NCBI GenBank assembly: GCA_029263435.1
Contig: JAJCXL010000124.1
Location: 1-12,989 of the forward strand
Reading direction: 5' to 3'
Origin: Acidobacteriota bacterium
Lineage (GTDB): Bacteria > Acidobacteriota > Vicinamibacteria > Marinacidobacterales > SMYC01
Length of the DNA: 12,989 nt
Below the pieces are notes generated by a model. It had not been told where the DNA came from. It ran no database searches and saw only the letters and a program-made list of their open reading frames with translations. Below, in pieces: positions 1 to 6,462 of the stretch. The translations under genes were made by a program, and so were the position numbers. Position 1 is the stretch's first letter. Every line of letters starts with the position of its first letter.

Positions 1-1
1 G

Positions 2-172
2 CGGCATGCGTTCTCTCCCGACACGCTTCGACTGCTGGCGTGGTTCGGGCACGATCTCCGCGAGATCGGAAACCAAGGAAGCGCGCAGGTCATCGTCGTC
101 AATCCCGAGGATGGGATGCTCGAAGGTGGCGTCGACCGCCGGAGCGCCGACAGCGGCGCCGCCGTCTACTAG
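2..172 (+). CDS. gamma-glutamyltransferase, C-terminal fragment (5' end outside window)
   Basis: Only the last 56 codons are present, read in the frame starting at base 2 and ending at TAG 170-172. The visible residues include HAFSPDTLRLLAWFGHDLRE, then QGSAQVIVVNPEDG, LEGGVDRRSADSGAAVY and the stop. This fits the end of the gamma-glutamyltranspeptidase small subunit, which typically has a Gly-His pair, a short strand leading into an 'ID/NPETG' turn, and a final 'G..D.R.DG.A..Y' segment. The family is periplasmic or secreted and removes or transfers the gamma-glutamyl group of glutathione and related peptides. The catalytic Thr lies upstream of this window and cannot be checked. The gene converges on the BASS transporter. 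Identification rests on a short tail, so it is probable rather than certain. Confidence 0.7.
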   Translation, partial: RHAFSPDTLRLLAWFGHDLREIGNQGSAQVIVVNPEDGMLEGGVDRRSADSGAAVY

Positions 173-183
173 CCGCCCCAAGT

Positions 184-239
184 AAAAAGGACCTGGTCCA
201 TTTTTACGTAAATGGTAAAAAGGGGTCAGACCCCTTTCT
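184..239. repeat. Cluster of A/T-flanked palindromes (REP-like), between convergent genes
   Basis: Two odd-centred palindromes share one design. GGACC-T-GGTCC (189-199) is flanked by AAAAA and ATTTTT. GGGGTC-A-GACCCC (222-234) is flanked by AAAAA and TTTCTT. Between them TTTACGTAAA (203-212) is a perfect palindrome, and TTTTTAC (201-207) can alternatively pair with GTAAAAA (215-221). In RNA of either strand these form hairpins followed by U-rich tracts, so the block can act as a two-way terminator for the gamma-glutamyltransferase and BASS genes, whose stops flank it. Short A/T-flanked palindromes of this type are dispersed in many genomes and are linked to REP-associated Y1 transposases; that link is inferred here, because no transposase is in the window. 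Confidence 0.6.
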
Positions 240-258
240 TGGGGTGGATTGCGACCGG

Positions 259-1194
259 TCAACCGGCGAGGGCAGCCATCGGCTGAGACTTTCGAAAATA
301 GGCGCTGGCGCCGGCGGCGGTCAGGACACACCACGCGGCGAACAGCGCTCCGGGGAGCGCGGTCTGTGGGTCGAAATGCGCGAGTGCGAGAGCGACGCCC
401 AGGCCGGCATTCTGCATCCCGATCTCGGTCGCGAGCGCCAATCGGTGCCTCGAGTCGAACCCGTAGAGCTTCGCGAGCTGCCATCCGAGGAAATAGCCGG
501 CCGCGTTGACGAGGACGACGTAGCCGAAGACGCTCGCGCCCACCGTCGCGATCCGAGCTTGATTCGTGGCCACCGCGTAAGAGCAGATGATGACGATCGC
601 GACCGACGCGACCGCGGGACAGATCACGCGCGCGCGCTCTTGCTGCACCTCGCCGAGCTGGCGACGGATCGCCATCCCAAGCAGCAATGGGACGAGCACG
701 GTCTGGAGGATCGTCAGAAACAGCGGCCAAAACGCGATCGGCATGAACGCCCCCCCGAGGAGGCGGACCAGGCCAGGTGTGACCACGGGCGATAGAAACG
801 TCGCGACCGTTGTCAACGTGATCGAGTAGGCGACCGCGCCGCCGGCGAGATAAACGACCACGTTGCTCGCCATCGCACCCGGCGCGCAGGCGACGATGAT
901 GAAGCCGAGTGCTAACTCCGGATCGAACCCGCTGAGCGTTGCGACCGTATAGCCCAAGAGGGGCATCACCGTGTACTGGGTGAGGACCCCGAGAAAGATG
1001 CGTTTCGGGTGCTTGAGCGTGAGATTGAGGTCGGCGGGCTCGAGGACGATCCCGAGCGCCAACATCGTCGCTGCGAAGAGCCAAAGAAAAGTGTTCGAGA
1101 AAATCAGAAATGCCGGCGGGTAAAAGTAGGCAAGGACCGCACCAGCGAGAGTCAATGGCGCGAGCTGGGTGGAGAGGATCCGCATGAGCCCCAT
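259..1194 (-). CDS. Bile acid:sodium symporter (BASS/SBF) family transporter
   Basis: A 311-residue inner-membrane protein with about nine or ten hydrophobic segments, the usual size for bacterial BASS carriers, which import organic anions or small acids with Na+. The family signatures are present: CAPGAMASNVVVYLAGG (about 103-119) and EIGMQNAGLGVALA (257-270). Aligned by eye with the Neisseria ASBT structure, the sodium ligands are kept: Q73, S110, N111, S124, T128, E257, M260 and Q261 correspond to Q77, S114, N115, S128, T132, E260, M263 and Q264. It should therefore be Na+-coupled. The substrate cannot be read from sequence; known members carry bile acids, pyruvate or pantoate-like compounds. 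The ATG at 1194 has no Shine-Dalgarno; a second ATG at 1185 follows GGGGC and is an alternative start. It is divergent from the M16 pair and convergent with the gamma-glutamyltransferase. Confidence 0.9.
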   Translation of the reverse strand: MGLMRILSTQLAPLTLAGAVLAYFYPPAFLIFSNTFLWLFAATMLALGIVLEPADLNLTLKHPKRIFLGVLTQYTVMPLLGYTVATLSGFDPELALGFIIVACAPGAMASNVVVYLAGGAVAYSITLTTVATFLSPVVTPGLVRLLGGAFMPIAFWPLFLTILQTVLVPLLLGMAIRRQLGEVQQERARVICPAVASVAIVIICSYAVATNQARIATVGASVFGYVVLVNAAGYFLGWQLAKLYGFDSRHRLALATEIGMQNAGLGVALALAHFDPQTALPGALFAAWCVLTAAGASAYFRKSQPMAALAG

Positions 1195-1202
1195 CGGTTA
1201 CG

Positions 1203-1208
1203 ACCGTA
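1203..1208 (-). promoter_or_regulatory. Putative -10 element of a leaderless transcript for the BASS gene
   Basis: On the minus strand TACGGT lies 8 nt before the ATG at 1194, with no Shine-Dalgarno in between. It keeps T1, A2 and T6, the most conserved positions of sigma-70 -10 boxes, but no good -35 is seen. On its own this is weak; it is listed because three other genes without a ribosome binding site in the window have a similar hexamer at the same distance. Confidence 0.3.
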
Positions 1209-1227
1209 GCACGTAATCTGCCTGCGG

Positions 1228-1233
1228 TATGAT
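1228..1233 (+). promoter_or_regulatory. Putative -10 element for the M16 operon
   Basis: TATGAT matches the sigma-70 -10 consensus at five of six positions and lies 42 nt before the ATG at 1276. That leaves room for a leader of about 35 nt containing the Shine-Dalgarno GAGGG (1264-1268, 7 nt from the ATG). The -35 region is not recognisable at normal spacing. The 81-bp gap is shared with the divergent BASS gene. Confidence 0.4.
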
Positions 1234-1275
1234 GACGGACGCTCGATCATCAATAGCTGCCAAGAGGGAAACCGT

Positions 1276-2634
1276 ATGATTTCAATCGGGAGTGTGTTGC
1301 TGATGACGCTGGCTTTGGGCGCTTCCACCTCGCAGACCCAGGGGCCGGTCTTTCCGTACCCCATCGACGTCCACGACTTCGACAATGGGCTCAAACTCGT
1401 CGGAGTGAAGTTCGACAGCCCAGGCCTCGCCGCCTATTACAGCGTGGTCAGAGTCGGAGCCCGACAAGAAGTCGACAAAGGAAAGAGCGGGTTCGCGCAC
1501 TTTTTCGAGCACATGATGTTCCGCGGTACCGAGGCCTACCCGACGGATGCCTACAACGATGCTTTGCGCGGGATTGGAGCCGACTCGAACGCCTACACCT
1601 CCTCGGATCGGACCGTCTACCACATCCTCGCGAGCGCGAGCTCCTTGCCGCACATCGTCGAGATCGAAGCCGATCGATTCCAGAACTTGAAGTATGAAGA
1701 GGCGGAGTTTCAGAAAGAGGCGGGCGCCGTGCTCGGCGAGTACAAGAAGAGCGCGGCCAACCCATTCTCCGGCTTGTTCGAAAAGCTGCAAGACACCGCC
1801 TATGACGTCCATCCTTATCAGCACACGGTCATCGGCTTTCTCGAAGACATCGAGGCGATGCCGACGCTATACGACTACAGCCTCGAGTTTTTCGATCGTT
1901 ACTACCGGCCGGAATATGTGACGCTATTGGTCGTCGGCGACTACGAGTGGGACGCGCTTCTCGCGGAAGTCACCGACAAGTACGGAGATTGGCAGCGCGG
2001 CGGTTACGTGCCCGACATCCCGGAGGAGCCGCCGCAAACGGCGCCTCGAAGAGGCGAGGTGTCTTGGCCTGCGCCGACTCTTCCCATTCTCGCCGTCGCT
2101 TACCGGGCGCCGGCATTCAGCACGGACGCCATCGACATGCCGGGGCTGGACGTCCTCTCGCAAGTCCACTTCGGCTCGACCTCTCCGATTTTCCAGGACC
2201 TCGTGCTCGAAAAACAGTGGGTCGATTTCATTCAAGCCGGAGCGACCGATCAAGTCGACCCTCCGTTGTTTACGATTCTTACGCGTGTGAGACAGCCCGA
2301 TAAGCTCGAAGCGGTCGAGGCGGCGATCCTGGCCGAAGTCGAGCGCATCTCGAATGAGCTCGCCGACGCTTCGAAGCTGGACGCGACGAAGAGCCACATG
2401 AAGTATCAGTTCTTGACCGGGCTGGACACGGCGGATGCTGTCGCCAACACCATGGCCCATTACTTGTCGCTGACGAACGATCCTCGGACCGTCAACCGAG
2501 TCTACGAGCTCTACGACCAAGTCAGTGCCGAGGACGTTCGCCGTCTCGCGAAGAAATATTTCGGTGCTTCCAATCGGACGGTGGTGACGTTGACGCCGTC
2601 GCCCGATGCGAGTGGCGGCAGTGAGGAGGAGTAA
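1276..2634 (+). CDS. M16 family zinc metallopeptidase, catalytic subunit
   Basis: A 452-residue secreted M16B (processing peptidase/PqqF-like) protein. Residues 1 to about 20 form a hydrophobic export signal, though without the usual Lys/Arg at the start. The inverted zinc motif is intact: H75-F-F-E78-H79 in the context GFAHFFEHMMFRGT, with E155 (GEYKK) 76 residues after H79 as the expected third ligand. E78 would be the general base. The C-terminal half lacks the Arg/Tyr pair used in substrate binding: at the matching site (LVLEKQWVDF, about 310-318) the residues are K313 and D317. Such half-site proteins work as heterodimers with a zinc-less partner, and that partner is the next gene. Substrates are likely short peptides in the periplasm, which is inference. 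The start is supported by GAGGG 7 nt upstream. Confidence 0.93.
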   Translation: MISIGSVLLMTLALGASTSQTQGPVFPYPIDVHDFDNGLKLVGVKFDSPGLAAYYSVVRVGARQEVDKGKSGFAHFFEHMMFRGTEAYPTDAYNDALRGIGADSNAYTSSDRTVYHILASASSLPHIVEIEADRFQNLKYEEAEFQKEAGAVLGEYKKSAANPFSGLFEKLQDTAYDVHPYQHTVIGFLEDIEAMPTLYDYSLEFFDRYYRPEYVTLLVVGDYEWDALLAEVTDKYGDWQRGGYVPDIPEEPPQTAPRRGEVSWPAPTLPILAVAYRAPAFSTDAIDMPGLDVLSQVHFGSTSPIFQDLVLEKQWVDFIQAGATDQVDPPLFTILTRVRQPDKLEAVEAAILAEVERISNELADASKLDATKSHMKYQFLTGLDTADAVANTMAHYLSLTNDPRTVNRVYELYDQVSAEDVRRLAKKYFGASNRTVVTLTPSPDASGGSEEE

Positions 2635-2640
2635 CCCATC

Positions 2641-4137
2641 ATGCGATGGATGGTGCTGGTGCTGCTGATGTGCGTGGTGGGAAGCGTTCGATCCGTGGTC
2701 GGCGACGAGCGCGATACCGTGCTCCTGGAAAGCCCGGGAAATCCTCTCGTCAGCTTCCGGTTCGTCTTTCACGTCGGTTCGAGCGACGACCCTGACGGCA
2801 AGCAAGGCCTCGCGGCGCTCACGGCGCTGATGTTGACGCAAGGAGGCACGGAGGAGCTCTCGCTCCAAGAAGCGATGGAAGTGCTCTATCCGCTGGCGGC
2901 GAATGTGTCGTCACAACCCGACAAAGAAGTAACCACCTTCATCGGGCGCGCCCACCGCGATCACCTCGAAGAGTTCTTCTCGATCTTTCGCGAGAGACTC
3001 GAAAAGCCCCGTTTCGCGGAAGACGATTTCGCCCGCAACAAGGACCAGCTCTTGAACTTCGTGAGCAAGTCGCTGAGAAGCCAGGACGACGAGGAGCTCG
3101 GAAAGCACGCGTTCGAGTGGCAATTGTTCCAGGGGCATCCTTATCAGCATCCCGTCGAAGGCACCGTGCAAGGCATCGCCGCCATCACTCTCGACGATGT
3201 GAAGAAGTTCTATCGAGAGCACTACACCTTCGCCAACTTGCAGATCGGGCTCGCGGGCGATTTCCCGACCGGCTTCGCGGAACGGGTGCGCGAGGACTTT
3301 CGTAAGGCGTTGCCCGCGGGGAGCGACGAGAAAGAGTCACTGCCGGAGCTGACGAAGGGCAAAGGGCTCGACGTGATGATCGTCGACCGCGCGGCCGCGG
3401 ACTCGACCGCGGTGAGCCTCGGCTTTCCTCTCTCCATCACCCGCGCCGATGAGGATTTCTATCCGCTCCTCGTGGCGAACATCTATCTCGGTGACCATCG
3501 GAGCTTCAACGGCGTCTTGATGAACGAGCTCCGGGCGAAACGCGGTCTCAACTATGGAGACTACTCCTATATCGAAGCGTTCATCCAGGAAGGCGGAAGC
3601 ACGTTTCCGGTGCCGAACATCTCTCGCCGCCAGCAATATTTCTCCATCTGGATCCGGCCGGTGGCGCACGACAACGCGCATTTCGCCCTAAGAGGCGCCA
3701 TTCACTTTCTGCGTCGGCTCGTCGACGAAGGCATGAGCGAGGAAGAGTTCTCCGCGATGCGCGACTACGTCCGCAGCTACTCGAAGCTCTGGGTGCAAAA
3801 TCTCGATCGTCGCCTCGGCTATCAAATGGACTCGAGCTTCTATCAAACCGATTTCTACATCGACGCGATCGAGAAAAAGCTCGAATCGATGACCGTCGAC
3901 GACGTCAACCGGGCTGTCAAGCGCCATCTGGACCGATGGGACTTCCGCGTCGCGGTAGTCTCCGGTGAAGCCGCGAAGTTGAAGCAGGCCATCGAGACCA
4001 ACCAGAAGAGCCCGATGACCTATCAGGCCGAGGGCACGGCGGACGACGTTCTCGCTGAAGACAAGCGCATCGAGGTTTTCGAGCTTCCGATCGAGGGCGT
4101 CCGAATCGTCCCCGCCTCAGAGATGTTCGAGAAGTAA
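2641..4137 (+). CDS. M16 family peptidase, non-catalytic partner subunit
   Basis: A 498-residue M16B protein with an N-terminal signal (hydrophobic stretch at about 3-20, before GDERD). Where the zinc motif should be, the sequence reads GLAALTALML, so the His, Glu and His become A59, A62 and L63; it cannot bind zinc at this site. The C-terminal half keeps the Arg/Tyr pair of the family, R301 and Y305 in AKRGLNYGDYSY. This is the complement of the preceding gene, which has zinc ligands but no Arg/Tyr pair, so the two very probably form a heterodimer with one composite active site, as known for two-component bacterial M16B proteases. Its Shine-Dalgarno GAGGAG overlaps the last codons of the upstream gene and the ATG starts 6 nt after that stop, which indicates translational coupling and equal dosage. 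Confidence 0.92.
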   Translation: MRWMVLVLLMCVVGSVRSVVGDERDTVLLESPGNPLVSFRFVFHVGSSDDPDGKQGLAALTALMLTQGGTEELSLQEAMEVLYPLAANVSSQPDKEVTTFIGRAHRDHLEEFFSIFRERLEKPRFAEDDFARNKDQLLNFVSKSLRSQDDEELGKHAFEWQLFQGHPYQHPVEGTVQGIAAITLDDVKKFYREHYTFANLQIGLAGDFPTGFAERVREDFRKALPAGSDEKESLPELTKGKGLDVMIVDRAAADSTAVSLGFPLSITRADEDFYPLLVANIYLGDHRSFNGVLMNELRAKRGLNYGDYSYIEAFIQEGGSTFPVPNISRRQQYFSIWIRPVAHDNAHFALRGAIHFLRRLVDEGMSEEEFSAMRDYVRSYSKLWVQNLDRRLGYQMDSSFYQTDFYIDAIEKKLESMTVDDVNRAVKRHLDRWDFRVAVVSGEAAKLKQAIETNQKSPMTYQAEGTADDVLAEDKRIEVFELPIEGVRIVPASEMFEK

Positions 4138-4171
4138 GAGGCGCTTCTTCGCTCGAAGAGCCCGACCGAGC
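4138..4171. other. 34-bp gap between convergent genes, weak hairpin only
   Basis: Between the stop of the M16 partner subunit and the stop of the opposite-strand hydrolase there is one short imperfect stem (GCT-T-CTTC, loop GCTC, GAAG-AGC; about 4143-4160) without a U-tract on either strand. It is not a convincing intrinsic terminator. Transcripts from the two genes probably overlap here or end by Rho. Confidence 0.3.
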
Positions 4172-5521
4172 TCAGCGAGTCCGGGGCGCGACGGTGACTT
4201 GGCCCTGTCGCTCCATTCGAAGCTCCACCGCTTTGCCGTCTTCGACCGTGAAGGTGACGCGAGCATCTGGATCTTCCGCCGAGGTGAACGCGTGCTCGCC
4301 GGTCGGGCGCAGGGTTTGACCGCCAAGACGCAGCGCACCGTCTTCCAGGCGCACCTCAATGGGAGATCGTCCAGGATGGTAGACCCCGACGTAGACACCC
4401 AGTGCTGCTTCCGACAGCGGGATCTCATCGACGGAGGGGCTTTCGAGTCCGAGCACGACTCGCGCGATCGCGCTCTCGATAACCGACGGGTTGGCGGAAC
4501 CGGTATTGGTCAGCACCGCGACCGTGACCTCGTCGTGCGGGTAATAGGACAGGTGCGCGCGGAAGCCGTTGATCCCACCGCCGTGCGTCACTTTGAGATG
4601 GTCATCGAGGTGAGCGACGCCGACCCCGTAGCCGTAAGTCAGCCGATCGCCATTGGAGAGCCGACCCGGGGTCGTCATCTTCTCGAAGCTCTCCGCGCTC
4701 AGCAGCTGGTGCGACACGAGAGCCTTCTGCCACCTCAAGAGGTCGTGAACACTCGAGCCGAGTGAGCCGGCAGCGTAGGGGAGCCTCATGCTCAAAGGGT
4801 CGTCGTTGACGAGCGCCCCGTCCTTCACCTCATAACCTTCGGCTCGGCGCGGCACGATGGGGTCGTTGTCGAGATAGTGGGTCTCATCGAGCCCCAGCGG
4901 CTCGAAGATGTTTACTTTCAAAAAATCCGTATAGCTTTGGCCGCTCAGCTTCTCGATGATGACCCCGAGAAGATAGTAGGCGGAGTTGTTGTATTGATAC
5001 TTCTCCCCCGGAGCGAACTCGAACGGTTCGGCTCCGAATAGCGACATCATCTCTTCTTGGGACAGGTCGAGCCGAGCCGTCTCCCAGAATGACGGCATCT
5101 CCGTGTAGCCCTTGATGCCCGACGTGTGATTCAGCAATCGCTCCACGGTAATCGTTCGTCCATGGGTCGGGTAGTCCGGAAGGAGCGTCCCGAGCTCAGT
5201 ATCGAGAGAGAGCTTTCCCCGTTCCACCAGAAGCAGGATCGCGGCAGCGGTGAATTGTTTCGTCACCGAGCCGATCCGAAACACGGTGTGTGCGTCGACG
5301 GCGACGTCATTCTCGACGTCCGCGAGACCATAGCCTTTCGCTAGGACGACGTCGTCTCCCTTGGAAATGCCCACGGCCACGCCCGCGATGTGGCTCCGCT
5401 CCATCGCTTCGGAGACGATGGCATCCACCTCGCCGACGAGCCCGTTGGATTGAGGCAAGGCCGGAGCCGCCACGACCACCATCGCCCATGCGAATAAAGC
5501 CATTCTCCGTGGGTGTCTCAT
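4172..5521 (-). CDS. Serine hydrolase, class C beta-lactamase/DD-peptidase-like (PF00144), with C-terminal beta domain
   Basis: A 449-residue exported protein: signal peptide about 1-24 (MRHPRRMALFAWAMVVVAAP, then ALPQS), a catalytic domain to about 360, and a C-terminal beta-rich domain from about 370 (LGVYVGVYHPG) of the kind often attached to these enzymes. The penicillin-binding motifs are present: S85-V-T-K88 (nucleophile Ser and general-base Lys), Y177-N-N179 in place of the usual YxN/YSN, and H313-G-G315 in place of KTG. The HxG third motif and the extra domain point to a peptidase or esterase of the family (D-aminopeptidase/EstB/LACTB-like) rather than a true AmpC resistance enzyme; the substrate is unknown. 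No Shine-Dalgarno precedes the ATG; a -10-like TAGACT lies 8 nt upstream. It diverges from the SCO operon across 59 bp. Confidence 0.9.
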   Translation of the reverse strand: MRHPRRMALFAWAMVVVAAPALPQSNGLVGEVDAIVSEAMERSHIAGVAVGISKGDDVVLAKGYGLADVENDVAVDAHTVFRIGSVTKQFTAAAILLLVERGKLSLDTELGTLLPDYPTHGRTITVERLLNHTSGIKGYTEMPSFWETARLDLSQEEMMSLFGAEPFEFAPGEKYQYNNSAYYLLGVIIEKLSGQSYTDFLKVNIFEPLGLDETHYLDNDPIVPRRAEGYEVKDGALVNDDPLSMRLPYAAGSLGSSVHDLLRWQKALVSHQLLSAESFEKMTTPGRLSNGDRLTYGYGVGVAHLDDHLKVTHGGGINGFRAHLSYYPHDEVTVAVLTNTGSANPSVIESAIARVVLGLESPSVDEIPLSEAALGVYVGVYHPGRSPIEVRLEDGALRLGGQTLRPTGEHAFTSAEDPDARVTFTVEDGKAVELRMERQGQVTVAPRTR

Positions 5522-5529
5522 GTTGTCGG

Positions 5530-5535
5530 AGTCTA
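5530..5535 (-). promoter_or_regulatory. Putative -10 element of a leaderless transcript for the serine hydrolase
   Basis: Minus-strand TAGACT (four of six matches to TATAAT, including T1, A2 and T6) lies 8 nt before the ATG at 5521. A partial -35 match, GAGACC, sits 18 nt further upstream. The predicted transcription start falls at or within a few bases of the ATG. Confidence 0.4.
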
Positions 5536-5568
5536 ACCGATGCGTGGGCTTGCGGTCTCGGGGATTGC

Positions 5569-5574
5569 TACAAT
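5569..5574 (+). promoter_or_regulatory. Putative -10 element of a leaderless transcript for the SCO-TPR operon
   Basis: TACAAT (five of six matches to TATAAT) lies 6 nt before the ATG at 5581, which has no Shine-Dalgarno. The only -35-like hexamer, TTGCGG (5550-5555), has a 13-nt spacer, which is too short for sigma-70. Position and sequence suggest a transcript starting at the ATG. Confidence 0.5.
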
Positions 5575-5580
5575 GCCGCG

Positions 5581-6462
5581 ATGAACACGTTTCGAAGAAT
5601 CCTCTTACTCGCGATGAGTATTGCCTCGCTCCATTGCGGTCCGCCGCCCGAGCGCTACGAGCTCGAAGGCAAAGTCGTTTCCGTCGAGGCCGACGCGGGT
5701 CGGGTGACGGTGGCCCATAAAGAAGTCCCTGGCTTCATGGGCGCGATGACGATGCCCTTTCCTGTGGCGGATCGGCAGATCCTCGCTTCGATGCAGGAAG
5801 GCGACAAGCTCCGAGCGACGCTCGTCGTCCAAGGCAGCTCACACTGGCTGGAAGATCTCGTCGTGAGCCGCTCGACGGCCTCAGGCTCTCAATACGACCC
5901 CGACACGCCGAGAGGCCCCGAGCCCGGCACGGAAGTGCCGGATGTCGAGCTGACGAATCAAGACGGTGACACCATCCGCGTCAGCGACTTCCAAGGAAAG
6001 GCGGTGGTGGTCACTTTCATCTACACCCGCTGCCCGCTGGTGGAGTTTTGCCCGCGGATGAATGCGAACTTCGGGGTGCTCGAACAGGCGCTTTCGAAAG
6101 ACGAAGGGCTCTATGAGAAGAGCCACTTACTCACCGTGAGCTTCGACCCGGAGTTCGACACGCCTGAGCTCCTGCGAACCTTCGCGCTCCAGCAGCCGGC
6201 GATTACCGAGAAGACGTTCGCGCATTGGGACTTCGCTACCGGCACCCAAGAGCAGGTACGCACCCTTGGCTTTTATCTCGGTCTGATGTTCGGCGACGGT
6301 GCGACGACGGACGAGATCGTCCACAACTTGAGGACCGGCCTCATCGCACCGGATGGGACATTGGCGAAGCTGTACCTCGGAAATGAGTGGACCCCCGAAG
6401 ACGTGCTCACCGACCTTTCCGCGCTCGTGAACGACGAACGCTCGCTGGAGGAAGCAAAATGA
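5581..6462 (+). CDS. CusF-like copper-binding domain fused to SCO family protein
   Basis: A 293-residue exported protein with two copper-related parts. After a hydrophobic N-terminus ending at C19 (SLHC, a poor lipobox, so lipidation is uncertain), residues about 26-97 form a CusF-like beta-barrel: H46 and the M53, M56, M58 cluster in HKEVPGFMGAMTMPF resemble the CusF Cu(I) site, with the CusF tryptophan replaced. Residues about 115-285 are an SCO/thioredoxin-like domain (VPDVELTNQDG, SFDPEFDTP). Its cysteines are C151 and C157 in RCPLVEFCPRM, a CX5C spacing rather than the usual CX3C, and the copper-ligand His is H248 (EIVHNLR). SCO proteins deliver copper to the CuA site of cytochrome oxidase or act as thiol reductants. 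An upstream in-frame extension to 5290 was rejected because it overlaps the divergent gene and lacks a signal. The stop overlaps the next start. Confidence 0.9.
   Translation: MNTFRRILLLAMSIASLHCGPPPERYELEGKVVSVEADAGRVTVAHKEVPGFMGAMTMPFPVADRQILASMQEGDKLRATLVVQGSSHWLEDLVVSRSTASGSQYDPDTPRGPEPGTEVPDVELTNQDGDTIRVSDFQGKAVVVTFIYTRCPLVEFCPRMNANFGVLEQALSKDEGLYEKSHLLTVSFDPEFDTPELLRTFALQQPAITEKTFAHWDFATGTQEQVRTLGFYLGLMFGDGATTDEIVHNLRTGLIAPDGTLAKLYLGNEWTPEDVLTDLSALVNDERSLEEAK

Noticed and set aside
40..795. Long plus-strand reading frame overlapping the end of the gamma-glutamyltransferase and the BASS gene
   Set aside because: It is rich in Arg, Asp and Glu with no recognisable domain, and lies opposite a well-conserved transporter. 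It is a typical antisense shadow of GC-rich coding sequence.
1924..2868. Minus-strand 314-codon frame opposite the M16 genes
   Set aside because: It is of low complexity (Arg, His, Gln, Asp rich), spans two real genes and their junction, and shows no family motif or ribosome binding site.
4172..5521. Antibiotic-resistance beta-lactamase
   Set aside because: The third motif is HGG rather than KTG, the second is YNN, and there is an extra C-terminal beta domain. This fits the broad peptidase/esterase side of PF00144, so a resistance role is not supported.
5290..5580. Upstream extension of the SCO gene by 97 codons
   Set aside because: It would overlap the divergent serine hydrolase gene and bury the signal sequence; the added residues are Arg/Pro rich and unlike any exported leader.
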